Assembly (NCBI RefSeq): GCF_003952945.1
Contig: NZ_QXGK01000010.1
Location: 1 to 64,000 of the forward strand
DNA length: 64,000 nucleotides
Direction of reading: 5' to 3'
From: Bifidobacterium samirii
GTDB lineage: Bacteria > Actinomycetota > Actinomycetes > Actinomycetales > Bifidobacteriaceae
The notes under the pieces were generated by a model. That model was not told the origin of the DNA. It worked only from the letters and a program-made list of their open reading frames with translations, and made no database searches. Positions 52,000-60,712 of this stretch are shown here, in pieces; the stretch's first letter is position 1, and every line of letters begins with the position of its first letter. The translations under genes and the position numbers were made by a program.

Positions 52000-52809
52000 A
52001 TGAGACTCTTCTCCCGCACCCCGTCCGCCCCGGCCGCGGCCGTCACGTTCACACTCGAATCCGCCGGGTTTGTCTATCCGGAAGGTCAGACCGGCCTCGA
52101 ACCGACGACGCTGTCGATCGGCCCGTCGGACCGCCGCGTCGCGCTCATCGGCCTGAACGGGTCGGGCAAAACGACGCTGCTCAAGCTGCTCGACGGCGCG
52201 CTGGCCGCCACATCCGGCACCGTGCGGCTCACCCCGGCCGCCGCCGACGGCACTCCGGCCGGCACTCCCCTCGACCCGTCGCGGCGCGGCGACGCGAAGC
52301 AGGTCGAGTCTCTCGTCGGCCGCGTGCGCCGCGAGGAGATCCCCGACGCCTACTATCGGGCCGAATCGATCCGCCAGGCGGTGGCCGAGCCGCTGCGCCG
52401 GCGACGCATGGACGAGACGTCGCGGCAGGCGCTCATCGGCAATCTGTTCGCGCATTTCGACCTGGCCAAAGTCGCGCATCTGCCGGCGTCCGCGCTCAAC
52501 GCCGAACAGCGGCATCTGCTCGCCATCGCGGGTGCGCTGGGCCTGTCGCCGGCGGCGATCGTGGCCGACGAGCCGACCAAGGGGCTCGACGAGGTCGCGT
52601 CCGCGCATGTGGCGTCCGCCCTGTTCTCGTACGACCGGCAGGTGGTGTTCTCCACGCATGACACGGCGCTCGTCACCCGCCCCGAATACGCGATCGGCCG
52701 CGTGCTCGTCCTCGACGACCACCGCGTCGTCTTCGACGGCCCGCCCACCGACGCCGTCACCCGGTACGAGGCGATCATCCACACCAAGTACGAGGCCATG
52801 CGTGGCTGA
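52000..52809 (+). CDS. ABC/ECF-type ATP-binding protein without nearby partners
   Basis: A 269-residue ATPase with Walker A GLNGSGKTT and Walker B AAIVADEPTKGLDEV, with the H-loop His in VFSTHDTALV. The signature position reads ASALNAEQRHLLAIAGAL, a degenerate LSGGQ, which is unusual. VYPEGQTGLEPTTLSIG and the overall pattern recall CbiO/BioM-type ECF ATPases. An EcfT or S component would be expected downstream, but the type I restriction locus begins 15 bases after the stop. A TACCAT hexamer seven bases before the ATG and no ribosome-binding site suggest a leaderless start. Confidence 0.8.
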   Translation: MRLFSRTPSAPAAAVTFTLESAGFVYPEGQTGLEPTTLSIGPSDRRVALIGLNGSGKTTLLKLLDGALAATSGTVRLTPAAADGTPAGTPLDPSRRGDAKQVESLVGRVRREEIPDAYYRAESIRQAVAEPLRRRRMDETSRQALIGNLFAHFDLAKVAHLPASALNAEQRHLLAIAGALGLSPAAIVADEPTKGLDEVASAHVASALFSYDRQVVFSTHDTALVTRPEYAIGRVLVLDDHRVVFDGPPTDAVTRYEAIIHTKYEAMRG

Positions 52810-52824
52810 TTACCTCCGATTTCA

Positions 52825-54009
52825 TTGAGAAAACGCCGCCCTCAAATCAGCTACGTCTGGGAGCAGCGTAAGTTAGGTGATGTCGCAAGTCGAATCAGGC
52901 GCAAGAACATTGACGGCTCCTGTCAAAGGGTATTGACGGTCTCCGCTCATGACGGTCTTGTTGACCAAACCGAATTCTTTGACCGGCAGATTGCAGCTAG
53001 GGATACGAGCGGCTACTACCTTCTCATGAAAGGGGAATTCGCATATAACAAAAGCTCTTCAAATGGATTCCCGTATGGGGCGGTGAAACGATTGGAGCGT
53101 TACGAAACGGGCATACTTTCAACGCTTTATATAGTGTTTAAAGCCACTGGAGTCGAGCCGTGGTTCTTGGTCTCATACTATGATTCTTCATTGTGGTACA
53201 AGGAAGTCAGTGCGATCGCCGCGGAAGGAGCGCGTAATCATGGATTGCTCAATGTAACCCCGTCGGATTTCTTTGAGACTCGCATTTGTCTGCCACAAAG
53301 CGAAAGCGAGCAGAAGCGTATTGGAGAGTTCTTCAAGACGTTGGATGATCTTATCGCGGCCCACGAGCGTAAGCTCGAGCTGCTGCGGCTGAAGAAACGC
53401 TACTATTTGCAGCAGATCTTCAGCCGAAAGCTCCGGTTCAGAGGCTTCACCGAACCCTGGCAGCAGCGTAAGTTGGGTGACCTATATGAGAAATCCAGCG
53501 AAAAGAATGACGGCAGCTATGGAATTGATGCGATTATATCCGTAGCGAACATGCGGTTCAAAGCCGATGCATCCATTCGGGATGAATCCTATCTGAAAAC
53601 GTATAACATTATGAGGCTGGGAGATATAGCGTTTGAAGGACACAGCAGCAAAGATTATAGTCACGGGAGATTCGTGGAGAACGATATCGGAGACGGCATC
53701 GTCTCTCATGTATTTGAAGTCCTGAGGCCCACTGAAGATAGAGATCTCGTATTCTGGAAATACTATATTAATGATGAGCTTGTGATGAGAAACATTCTCA
53801 TTCGTTCAACAAAGGCGACGACGATGATGCACACCATTGTCATCAATGATTTTCTTCGAGAGAAGTTGGACGTACCCAGCGATCCCGGTGAACAACAGAT
53901 AATAGGGAAGTTTCTTGTCTGTCTTGATGCGTTGATCGACTCTTACCAAACGAAGAAGACGCATCTGGATCGACTTAAAACGTCATATCTCCAGAAACTG
54001 TTCGTCTGA
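52825..54009 (+). pseudogene. hsdS: Silent hsdS copy A (type I specificity subunit, lacking its native start)
   Basis: About 385 residues with two target-recognition domains (about 20-165 and 220-375) separated by the conserved central helix (LDDLIAAHERKLELLRLKKRYYLQQIFSRKLRFRGFTEPW) and ending in SYLQKLFV. It enters the family sequence at WEQRKLGDV and lacks the MGKLVPQLRFKGFTDP start of the expressed gene; only a TTG lies upstream. It is on the opposite strand to hsdRM. Inverted repeats shared with the expressed hsdS (52854-52887 in part, and 53347-53480) should allow exchange of its domains. GC is clearly lower than in the neighbouring genes. Confidence 0.85.
53347..53480 (+). repeat. 134-base central inverted repeat, in silent hsdS copy A
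   Basis: By eye this is identical, over 134 bases, to the reverse complement of 58284-58417 in the expressed hsdS. It encodes the central conserved region between the two recognition domains. Copy B carries a shorter identical block at 57073-57175. Confidence 0.88.
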
Positions 54010-54043
54010 TTGCGACAGCCCTTCAGGCGAGAGGACGCGAAGG

Positions 54044-54080
54044 ACGGTGGCGGCATTCAATCATACGAGACCGCCACCGT
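54044..54080. terminator. Hairpin between silent hsdS A and the recombinase gene
   Basis: ACGGTGGCGG pairs perfectly with CCGCCACCGT. It lies between two convergent genes and probably ends both transcripts. Confidence 0.7.
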
Positions 54081-54095
54081 CGTTCACTTATGGGA

Positions 54096-55013
54096 TTACA
54101 GTGTACTGAGGAACTGCATCACTTTGTCTCCATCCTTGTTTTCGAGTTCACGGACGATATGCAGATAGGTGCTTTGTGTGGTGGTCATGTTGGAGTGTCC
54201 AAGACGCTTGGCTACGGATGCAACCGACACTCCGGCGTAAAGCAGCAGCGAAGCATGGGTGTGGCGCAGTCCATGTACGGAAATCACCGGCACGCCGGCG
54301 CGCTTGCAGAGCCGTTCGAGCCGGTCGTTGACCGTGGCGTTGTATACGCGCCTGCCGCCAACGAAGAACGGCTCATCCTGTGGGAGATCTTTGACCAGCT
54401 GGCTGAACTGCATGGCCAGCTGCCAGTCGATGCGCACCTTACGCATGGATGATCGGTTCTTGGTCGGCGCGAAACGTCCTACGGATGACTTGTAATCCCA
54501 GGTCTTCGAGACGGAGACGATCTGCCTCTGGAAGTCAAAGTCCGCAGGGGTCAAGCCTAGCGCCTCCGCGAAGCGCAGTCCGGTCTTCGCGATCAGCAGA
54601 ATCATGTAATCCCAATTGGGTTCGCTTCCCAGATCCAGTTCCTTCAATACGGCTTGCAGTTCGTATTGGCTGAGGTACTTCGGTTTATGCAGCCGCCGCC
54701 CGGTGCCTTTGATGACGATCTTGCGCGTCGGATCCTTGGTGATGACGCCTTCTTCGACAGCGTCCAGCAAAGCGCTCTTGACTTGGTGGTGGAAGTCCAT
54801 CACCGTCTGCCGTTCATGGGTCAAGGCGTATGCGTTCAACAGCTCCTGATAAGAGGTGCGGGTCACGTTGCCGAGCCTGAGATTCGGCGCAAGCTCGCGC
54901 AGGCGCTGTTGTGTGACGACGTACTTGGCGTACGTTACATCCGATACCGCACCTTTCTTGTACATCTCCATCCACTCCTTGAAATAGGAGGAGATGGTCT
55001 GGTTCCTTTGCAT
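54096..55013 (-). CDS. Tyrosine recombinase of the hsdS inversion system
   Basis: A 305-residue integrase-family enzyme. The N-terminal SAM-like core-binding domain (TISSYFKEWMEMYKKGAVSDVTYAKY) is followed by the catalytic domain with Arg147 in TGLRFAEALGL, His247 and Arg250 in HGLRHTHASLL, His273 in RLGHSNM, and the nucleophile Tyr283 in QSTYLH. It lies between hsdS copies, as PsrA/CreX-type recombinases do in phase-variable type I loci, and should invert DNA at the hsdS repeats. The ATG at 55013 has AGGAG upstream. A 35-base perfect palindrome just upstream overlaps the ribosome-binding site. Confidence 0.92.
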   Translation of the reverse strand: MQRNQTISSYFKEWMEMYKKGAVSDVTYAKYVVTQQRLRELAPNLRLGNVTRTSYQELLNAYALTHERQTVMDFHHQVKSALLDAVEEGVITKDPTRKIVIKGTGRRLHKPKYLSQYELQAVLKELDLGSEPNWDYMILLIAKTGLRFAEALGLTPADFDFQRQIVSVSKTWDYKSSVGRFAPTKNRSSMRKVRIDWQLAMQFSQLVKDLPQDEPFFVGGRRVYNATVNDRLERLCKRAGVPVISVHGLRHTHASLLLYAGVSVASVAKRLGHSNMTTTQSTYLHIVRELENKDGDKVMQFLSTL

Positions 55014-55020
55014 AGTTGCT

Positions 55021-55055
55021 CCTGTCTCGTGCACGTATTTCGTGCACGAGACAGG
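55021..55055 (-). promoter_or_regulatory. Perfect hairpin overlapping the recombinase ribosome-binding site
   Basis: Fifteen-base arms (CCTGTCTCGTGCACG and its complement) flank TATTT. On the minus strand the last AGG of the stem belongs to the AGGAG of the recombinase gene, so folding would hide that site. It may also end transcription from the abiE pair or bind a regulator. Confidence 0.6.
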
Positions 55056-55091
55056 ATTCGGTGCATTATTCGCAGTGATGGGGTTGTATCG

Positions 55092-55964
55092 TTATGCAAG
55101 GTGGCACCAGGATTTCTCCCATTCAGACCGATGCCGTTCGTCCACTTGGCGGAGCAGCCGCTGCGTGTTGTCCCAGCATGCCTGGAAATCGTATGCGGTG
55201 TTCGATCGCTTGAATGCTTCACGGAAGGCATTCAAACGAGATGTGTCCGCTTCCAGTACGCGCACGGCATGCGGGAAGGCGGTTTCGGAGATTTCGATGC
55301 GACGTACGATGGCGCGTAACTCATCCAAGTCCGATAGGTCGACTTCGCCGGTGAGTGTCATGATGTCCGCCAGATCGCGGCCGCGTGCGCTACCGGGTTT
55401 GCTGATGGCATGCAGTTTGTCAGCCAGCTGGTCGATGGGAGCAATCATGTCCGGCGCCCGGAACGGAATGCCCACGGACTTGAGAATCGACGCGGTCTGT
55501 TCACTGATCGCAGGGGCGGCTTGCGGCAGGAAACCGCTGTGATCCGGCGTCGCTTCCAGCTCATACGAGGCGAAGGGGCCGCCGTTGTAGAAAAGCTGGA
55601 TATCAAATGGCACCATACCGGCCTTCATGCCGGCGCTGTCTTTACGCGTCTGCATGACGACGGTGCCGGTGAACCCGCTCATACCCTGTTCCAGTCGAGC
55701 GGATAGTATGTCTCGGAATTCCTGGATGCTGTCGCGTACCGTCGCGTCAAGATCTCGGGAAGTGCGCCCCTTGCTCAGGGGGTAGCGCAGTGACAACGAG
55801 CCACCGCCTTTGAGAACTCCGATGCCGTGGATGAACTGTGCCAATATTGCGTTGTCAACATTCTGCAATGCCGTGGCTCGTTGCTCAAGCGGCAGACGGT
55901 TGACCTCGCGTTGGATGAGGCGACGGAGTTTTATAGCGGAAAGTCGTTGGATGTCGTCACGCAT
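55092..55964 (-). CDS. AbiEii-like nucleotidyltransferase toxin
   Basis: A 290-residue protein with the nucleotidyltransferase pattern KGGGSLSLRYPLSKGRTSRDLDA: Gly-rich 53-56, then Arg-Thr-Ser-Arg-Asp-Leu-Asp at 67-73. APDMIAPIDQLADKLHAIS and GSARGRDLADIMTL are further features of the AbiEii/AbiGii family. AbiE systems abort phage infection, the toxin modifying its target with nucleotides. The start at 55964 overlaps the antitoxin gene by eight bases. It lies inside the segment that would invert between hsdS copy A and the expressed gene. Confidence 0.85.
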   Translation of the reverse strand: MRDDIQRLSAIKLRRLIQREVNRLPLEQRATALQNVDNAILAQFIHGIGVLKGGGSLSLRYPLSKGRTSRDLDATVRDSIQEFRDILSARLEQGMSGFTGTVVMQTRKDSAGMKAGMVPFDIQLFYNGGPFASYELEATPDHSGFLPQAAPAISEQTASILKSVGIPFRAPDMIAPIDQLADKLHAISKPGSARGRDLADIMTLTGEVDLSDLDELRAIVRRIEISETAFPHAVRVLEADTSRLNAFREAFKRSNTAYDFQACWDNTQRLLRQVDERHRSEWEKSWCHLA

Positions 55965-56508
55965 AGGCGCAGTACCTCTGCTTGAGATCCCCATACTCGG
56001 TTTCGGTGATGATGCCTTGCGACAGTGCGTCGGCCAGAGCCTCCGAGTATTTGTCTTCATCGATTTCCCCGGCTGACGAGTACACCGCGTCCCGTAGCGA
56101 CTGTGAAGGGATGCCCCGTACCGTGGAGTCCGCCTTCCGGTCGGTCACCACCCAGGAGATGCCGTTGCGCTTGCGGCGACGCTTAGGGACAGCGACGCAG
56201 ACCGCGCCACCGCCGATGGTTCCCAGCCGAGCCGCTTCCAGTACGCTCGGCCCCCACAGGTACGCGTCCTCTCCGCCCAAGGCCACGGCGGTGGCGGGCA
56301 CCATCATGTTCCAGTCCATGTCAGTATCGTCGACGTCGTCGGGATACCAGGCGTATACGCCGCGCTCTACATGATCCACATCCTCGTTGCCTTTGGCCCA
56401 GCGTCTCAGATTGTCTGCTCGTACTCCTGCCTTGCGTGCCGCCCATACGGGAATCACGCCGCACCACTGCGCCCACACCGGTCGTAGACGTTCCTCGATT
56501 ACACTCAT
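55957..56508 (-). CDS. AbiEi-like antitoxin
   Basis: A 183-residue protein directly before the AbiEii-like gene. The N terminus (LRPVWAQWCGVIPVWAARKAGVRADNLRRWAKGNEDVDHVERGVYAW) reads like the winged-helix domain of AbiEi antitoxins. Next comes VVPATAVALGGEDAYLWGPSVLEAARLG. AGGAGTGTGCG precedes the ATG at 56508. The protein should neutralise the toxin and repress the operon. The very C terminus (SQGIITETEYGDLKQRY) is a short helical tail. Confidence 0.75.
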   Translation of the reverse strand: MSVIEERLRPVWAQWCGVIPVWAARKAGVRADNLRRWAKGNEDVDHVERGVYAWYPDDVDDTDMDWNMMVPATAVALGGEDAYLWGPSVLEAARLGTIGGGAVCVAVPKRRRKRNGISWVVTDRKADSTVRGIPSQSLRDAVYSSAGEIDEDKYSEALADALSQGIITETEYGDLKQRYCAYA

Positions 56509-56579
56509 CGCACACTCCTCTGGCACGCTTCGTTACATCAAGGTTAGACCCCGCCAAGGACCCAGAAGACACCGCACAT

Positions 56580-57741
56580 CGTCTGGGAGCAGCGTAAGTT
56601 AGGTGATGTCGCAGAGATTGTAGGTGGAGCAACCCCGTCTACTACGCAATTGGCTTTCTGGGATGGCGACATCAATTGGTTCACGCCCGCCGAAATCGGA
56701 TCTTCAAGATATGTGCAAAAGTCAACGAGAACGATCTCCAAATTGGGACTGAGGAGTTGTTCGGCGACACTGCTTCCGCCTGGCGCGATTCTGTTCACGT
56801 CGCGTGCATCGATTGGAACGATGGCGATCCTTTTGGAGCCTGCGGCTACCAACCAAGGATTTCAGTCGATGATAATCAAGAAAGATTACTCAGTCGATTT
56901 TGTTTATGCCTTGGGGGCAGTTATTCGCAAATATGCGGTAAAACATTCAGCTGGATCCACCTTTGCTGAAATCAGCGGGAAGGAACTCGCCAAGACACCG
57001 ATTAGGATTTCTTCATTAGACGAGCAGAAGTGTATTGGGGAGTTCTTCAAGACGCTGGACGATCTTATCACAGCCCACGAGCGTAAGCTCGAGCTGCTGC
57101 GGCTGAAGAAACGCTACTATTTGCAGCAGATCTTCAGCCGAAAGCTCCGGTTCAGAGGCTTCACCGAACCCTGGCGGCAGCGTAAGTTGAATGAGCTGGC
57201 TTCTTTTGGAGGCGGACACACTCCCTCTATGGCTGACTCCGAAAACTATAGCGGAGGGAAGATTCTGTGGGTAACTTCTCAGGATGTCAAACAGCGATAT
57301 ATAGAGACTACAACAAATCTTCTTACCAAACGGGGTGCCGCAGAGCTCAATGTCTATCCGGAAGGATCTCTGATAATGGTAACCAGAAGTGGTATTTTGC
57401 GTCATATGGTACCGGTTTCGATACTTCGGAAGCCCGCTACGGTAAATCAAGATATTCGAGTCATTCAACCTCATTCAAAGAATCTTGCACCATGGCTCTT
57501 TCAATTCTTTATCTCGCATCAGAAATTAATTCTGTTAAGATATGGAAAGACAGGTACAACTGTGGAAAGCATCGATTTCAAGTCCTTGAAAGAAATGGTT
57601 CTAAGCGTTCCCACTGATTCAGAGATGGAGTTGATAGGGCTTTTTCTGGACAAAATAGACTGCCTTATTGATTGTTACGCATTAAAGGTTGATTTAAGTC
57701 AAAGACTTAAGAGCGCATATCTTCGCACTCTATTCATCTAA
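56580..57741 (+). pseudogene. hsdS: Silent hsdS copy B (no native start)
   Basis: About 385 residues of HsdS sequence open from WEQRKLGDVAEIVGG onward, with no in-frame start that restores the conserved N terminus; the first methionine is already inside the first recognition domain. Its two recognition domains (TPSTTQLAFWDGDINWFTPAEIG... and GGHTPSMADSENYSGGKILWV...) differ from those of copy A and of the expressed gene. The central helix region is nearly identical. It ends one base from the end of the expressed hsdS on the other strand, tail to tail. Confidence 0.85.
57073..57175 (+). repeat. 103-base central repeat in silent hsdS copy B
   Basis: This block is identical by eye to the matching parts of copy A and of the expressed hsdS (inverted). 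It supports exchange of the second recognition domain by inversion between B and the expressed gene. Confidence 0.85.
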
Positions 57742-57742
57742 C

Positions 57743-58930
57743 CTAACAATAAAGTGCATGAAGATAATTCTCCTTCAGTCTACCCATCAACGAAAGGTAT
57801 TCCTCTTGCAGTTCAATCATTTCATCAATGAGCAAAAATAAGTCGCCGATAATTCGCTGCTCGGAAGGTCGTGGGCTATACGCGGCCCATTCTTTTATTT
57901 TCTGAGCATTCAAATTGCTTTGAGTCCCAGTTGATACTAACTTATTCCACTCGCTATCTAATGCGGCTTTATCAAGACGGGCAAAGATATAGTTTCGAAC
58001 AATGGTAGAAGGGAATACCATGTTGAAAAACGCTTGACTGGTAGCCATTGGCTGGCTTAAAATACCGACTTTTCCAACGCTTGCATACATTGCCAGAGAA
58101 ATGGCACCTTCGGGAACCAACCAAGCAGCACTATTTATCAAACCCATTTCGGTAATATGTTTGGAAGTGTTAGTGATGTATCTTCCGTTAAGATCAGATA
58201 TGCCAAGGAACGGTATATTACCACCATAGTAGTTACGGTTTTCGGAATTTGGCGTACCGCCCGAGCGCCCCTTTTCATATAACTCACCCAACTTACGCTG
58301 CTGCCAGGGTTCGGTGAAGCCTCTGAACCGGAGCTTTCGGCTGAAGATCTGCTGCAAATAGTAGCGTTTCTTCAGCCGCAGCAGCTCGAGCTTACGCTCG
58401 TGGGCCGCGATAAGATCGTCCATGGTACGGAAAAGCTCTGTTATCTTCTGCTGCTCCTCCAAGGACGGGAAATTAGCGGTCATTTGCAGGAATGTCTGGG
58501 AGTGGACACGCTTGGCCTTGCGTGAGCCATCGGCAAGGCTGCCTTGGTATAAATACAATTCCTTGCGCAGGCATGATTGAAGGACGAACTCCTTGTCCAC
58601 ATCGTCGGCAATGTCAAAGGCCGGGGAATCGGCAGTTGATTCATAACCATCCAATTCCTGCGGAACGATACCGAAAGCAGCATGAAGGAAATCAAGCTTG
58701 CCATACATCAGCTGCCCAGACTTGCGGACATAGTACTGAGTGGCGCTGCTCCCATTCTGCAGCGTGGTCTTTTCCACCACACCTTTGCCCCAGAGCCTGA
58801 CCGTCAGCTTCTTCGCCTGATCGCCCGAATGCCCGGGAATGACGCTCTCAGTCAGGCATGTCGACAACTTACGCTGCTCCCAAGGGTCAGTAAAGCCTTT
58901 GAAACGCAGTTGCGGCACCAGTTTTCCCAT
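57743..58930 (-). CDS. hsdS: Expressed type I specificity subunit HsdS
   Basis: A 395-residue protein that reads the split DNA site of the type I enzyme. It starts MGKLVPQLRFKGFTDPWEQRKLS with a GGAGGACTGAATC ribosome-binding site. The first recognition domain (~22-165) is followed by the central helix (MDDLIAAHERKLELLRLKKRYYLQQIF), the repeated RKLRFRGFTEPWQQRKLGE, the second domain (~218-360) and a C-terminal helix. It lies 107 bases after hsdM. The 16-base word GGGAGCAGCGTAAGTT at its start and the 134-base central repeat are shared, inverted, with the silent copies. Confidence 0.94.
   Translation of the reverse strand: MGKLVPQLRFKGFTDPWEQRKLSTCLTESVIPGHSGDQAKKLTVRLWGKGVVEKTTLQNGSSATQYYVRKSGQLMYGKLDFLHAAFGIVPQELDGYESTADSPAFDIADDVDKEFVLQSCLRKELYLYQGSLADGSRKAKRVHSQTFLQMTANFPSLEEQQKITELFRTMDDLIAAHERKLELLRLKKRYYLQQIFSRKLRFRGFTEPWQQRKLGELYEKGRSGGTPNSENRNYYGGNIPFLGISDLNGRYITNTSKHITEMGLINSAAWLVPEGAISLAMYASVGKVGILSQPMATSQAFFNMVFPSTIVRNYIFARLDKAALDSEWNKLVSTGTQSNLNAQKIKEWAAYSPRPSEQRIIGDLFLLIDEMIELQEEYLSLMGRLKENYLHALYC
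58284..58417 (-). repeat. 134-base central inverted repeat, in the expressed hsdS
   Basis: Partner of 53347-53480 in opposite orientation. Recombination here would swap the second recognition domain and flip the ~5 kb between, including the recombinase and abiE genes. Confidence 0.88.
58866..58881 (-). repeat. Start-proximal inverted repeat in the expressed hsdS
   Basis: GGGAGCAGCGTAAGTT matches the start of both silent copies (within 52854-52887 and 56580-56613, which match each other over 34 bases). Recombination here would exchange whole hsdS genes behind the fixed N terminus. Confidence 0.75.
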
Positions 58931-59037
58931 GATTCAGTCCTCCGAATAGAAGAAGTCGTCAAGCTTGTAGGAGAGCACCGAGCACCTGACGGTTATCTCA
59001 CGTTCCTTCGTGTTGAGTAAGGCGAACATGGTCCCGT

Positions 59038-60684
59038 TCACGCTCCGACCTCCGGATCGGTAGGCACCAGATCGGCGACCATCGCGTCGAACTTGGCCTG
59101 CAGTTCGGCGATCTGCCGATCCACGTCAGCAAGCTGACGGTTCACCTCGTCGATGTCGATCGGTTCCTCCTCCTCGAACGTGTCCACGTACCGAGGAATG
59201 TTGAGGTTGTAGTCGTTCTCCTTGATCTCCTTCATAGACGCCACATGCGCATACTTGTCGACGTCCTCGCGCTTGGCATACGTTTCCAGAATGCGGTCGA
59301 TGTCCTCGTCTCGCAGATGGTTCTGGTTCTTGCCTTTTTCGAAATCGTTGGACGCATCAATGAACAGTACGTCGTTGGTCTGCCGGTCCTTACGGAATAC
59401 CAGCACCACAGTGGGAATCGACGTGGAATAGAAGAGGTTCGCCGGCAGACCGATCACCGCGTCCAAGTAGTTCTTGTCGAGGATCGCCTTACGGATGACG
59501 CCTTCGGCCGCGCCTCGGAACAGCACGCCATGCGGCAGCACGATGGCCATGCGACCGGACGGTTTCAGATGATAGATGCAATGCTCCACGAAGGCGTAGT
59601 CGGCCTTCGATTTCGGCGCGAGCTTGCCGTACTCCTTGAAACGAGGATCCCTCATCTTCGAATCGGCGTTGTCCCAATGCTGGGAATACGGAGGATTGGC
59701 GACCACCGCATCGAAGAACAACGGGTGGTCGATACCGTTCGCATCGGTTCCGTCCGGCCAGTCCATCTCCAAAGTATCGGCGTTGCGCAGCTTCATGAAC
59801 TGGTAGTCCACGTCATGCATCATCAGATTCATGCGCGCAAGATTGTAGGTCGTGCGGTTCAACTCCTGACCGTGGAATCGCACGCGTCCCTTGCGGTCTC
59901 CGCCGGGGAGTTCCTTCTTCACAGTCAACAGCAGGGAACCGGAGCCGCAGGTCGGATCGTAGACGGAGAAGCTCTGGTTCTCGTCGCTGATGACGGAGGA
60001 CCCCTCCGACATCGGGTCGGCGTATGTCACCAGCTTCGCCAGAATGCGGGAGACCTCGTGCGGCGTGTAGAATTCACCGGCCTTCTTGCCTGAATTGCTG
60101 GCGAACTGCGCGATGAGATACTCATAGACGTCACCGAGGATGTCATGCCCAGTTTCGTCCTTGAACTCGATGGTATCGACCTTCTCCGCGAGATTGGACA
60201 GACTCTTGGCACGGGCCGCGGTCGAATTGCCCAGCGATGAATCGGATAGGTTCACGTCGGAGAACACGTCGCGGAAATCCTTCTCCGCCGTGGCGTTCAG
60301 TTCCGCATTGCGTTTGAAGGAATCAAACATGGACTGGAAGTAGTCGGGACGCAGACTCTGGTCGCGGATCTTGCCGATCAGCGTCGCCCACGTATATTCC
60401 GGATCGATGGCGTAACCGAGCGTCTGGGAGATGTCTTCACGCCAATCCTCGATGCCCTCTCGCTCCACTTGGATACGGTATCCATCATTGATGTCGCCGC
60501 CTTCGGGAACCTCAACAAATCCCAGACCGGCCAGATATTCCTCCTGCTTGCGCGACAGATACCGGTAGAAGATGAATCCAAGAATGTAATCCCGGAATTC
60601 GTCCGCCGACATTTTGCCTCGCAGATCATTGGCCATCGACCACAGTTGCGAAGTGAGCTGCCTCGCGGCATCCTGTCCTGCCAT
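59038..60684 (-). CDS. hsdM: Type I methyltransferase subunit HsdM
   Basis: A 548-residue N6-adenine methyltransferase. The N-terminal helical domain (RQLTSQLWSMANDLRGKMSADEFRDYILGFIFYRYLS) precedes the catalytic domain with the AdoMet motif DPTCGSGS (243-250) and NPPY (330-333). The C-terminal coiled segment (DEVNRQLADVDRQIAELQAKFDAMVADL) contacts HsdS. CAGGAGAGAACCGAT precedes the ATG. It lies 28 bases after hsdR and upstream of hsdS on the same strand, so R, M and S can form one operon. With HsdS alone it gives the modification enzyme. Confidence 0.95.
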   Translation of the reverse strand: MAGQDAARQLTSQLWSMANDLRGKMSADEFRDYILGFIFYRYLSRKQEEYLAGLGFVEVPEGGDINDGYRIQVEREGIEDWREDISQTLGYAIDPEYTWATLIGKIRDQSLRPDYFQSMFDSFKRNAELNATAEKDFRDVFSDVNLSDSSLGNSTAARAKSLSNLAEKVDTIEFKDETGHDILGDVYEYLIAQFASNSGKKAGEFYTPHEVSRILAKLVTYADPMSEGSSVISDENQSFSVYDPTCGSGSLLLTVKKELPGGDRKGRVRFHGQELNRTTYNLARMNLMMHDVDYQFMKLRNADTLEMDWPDGTDANGIDHPLFFDAVVANPPYSQHWDNADSKMRDPRFKEYGKLAPKSKADYAFVEHCIYHLKPSGRMAIVLPHGVLFRGAAEGVIRKAILDKNYLDAVIGLPANLFYSTSIPTVVLVFRKDRQTNDVLFIDASNDFEKGKNQNHLRDEDIDRILETYAKREDVDKYAHVASMKEIKENDYNLNIPRYVDTFEEEEPIDIDEVNRQLADVDRQIAELQAKFDAMVADLVPTDPEVGA

Positions 60685-60712
60685 ATCGGTTCTCTCCTGT
60701 CTGTTCCGGTTC

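Noticed and set aside
56650-57741. Silent hsdS copy B as a normal gene starting at an internal methionine
   Set aside because: That start would delete part of the first recognition domain. HsdS similarity continues upstream without a start, as expected for a silent inverted copy.
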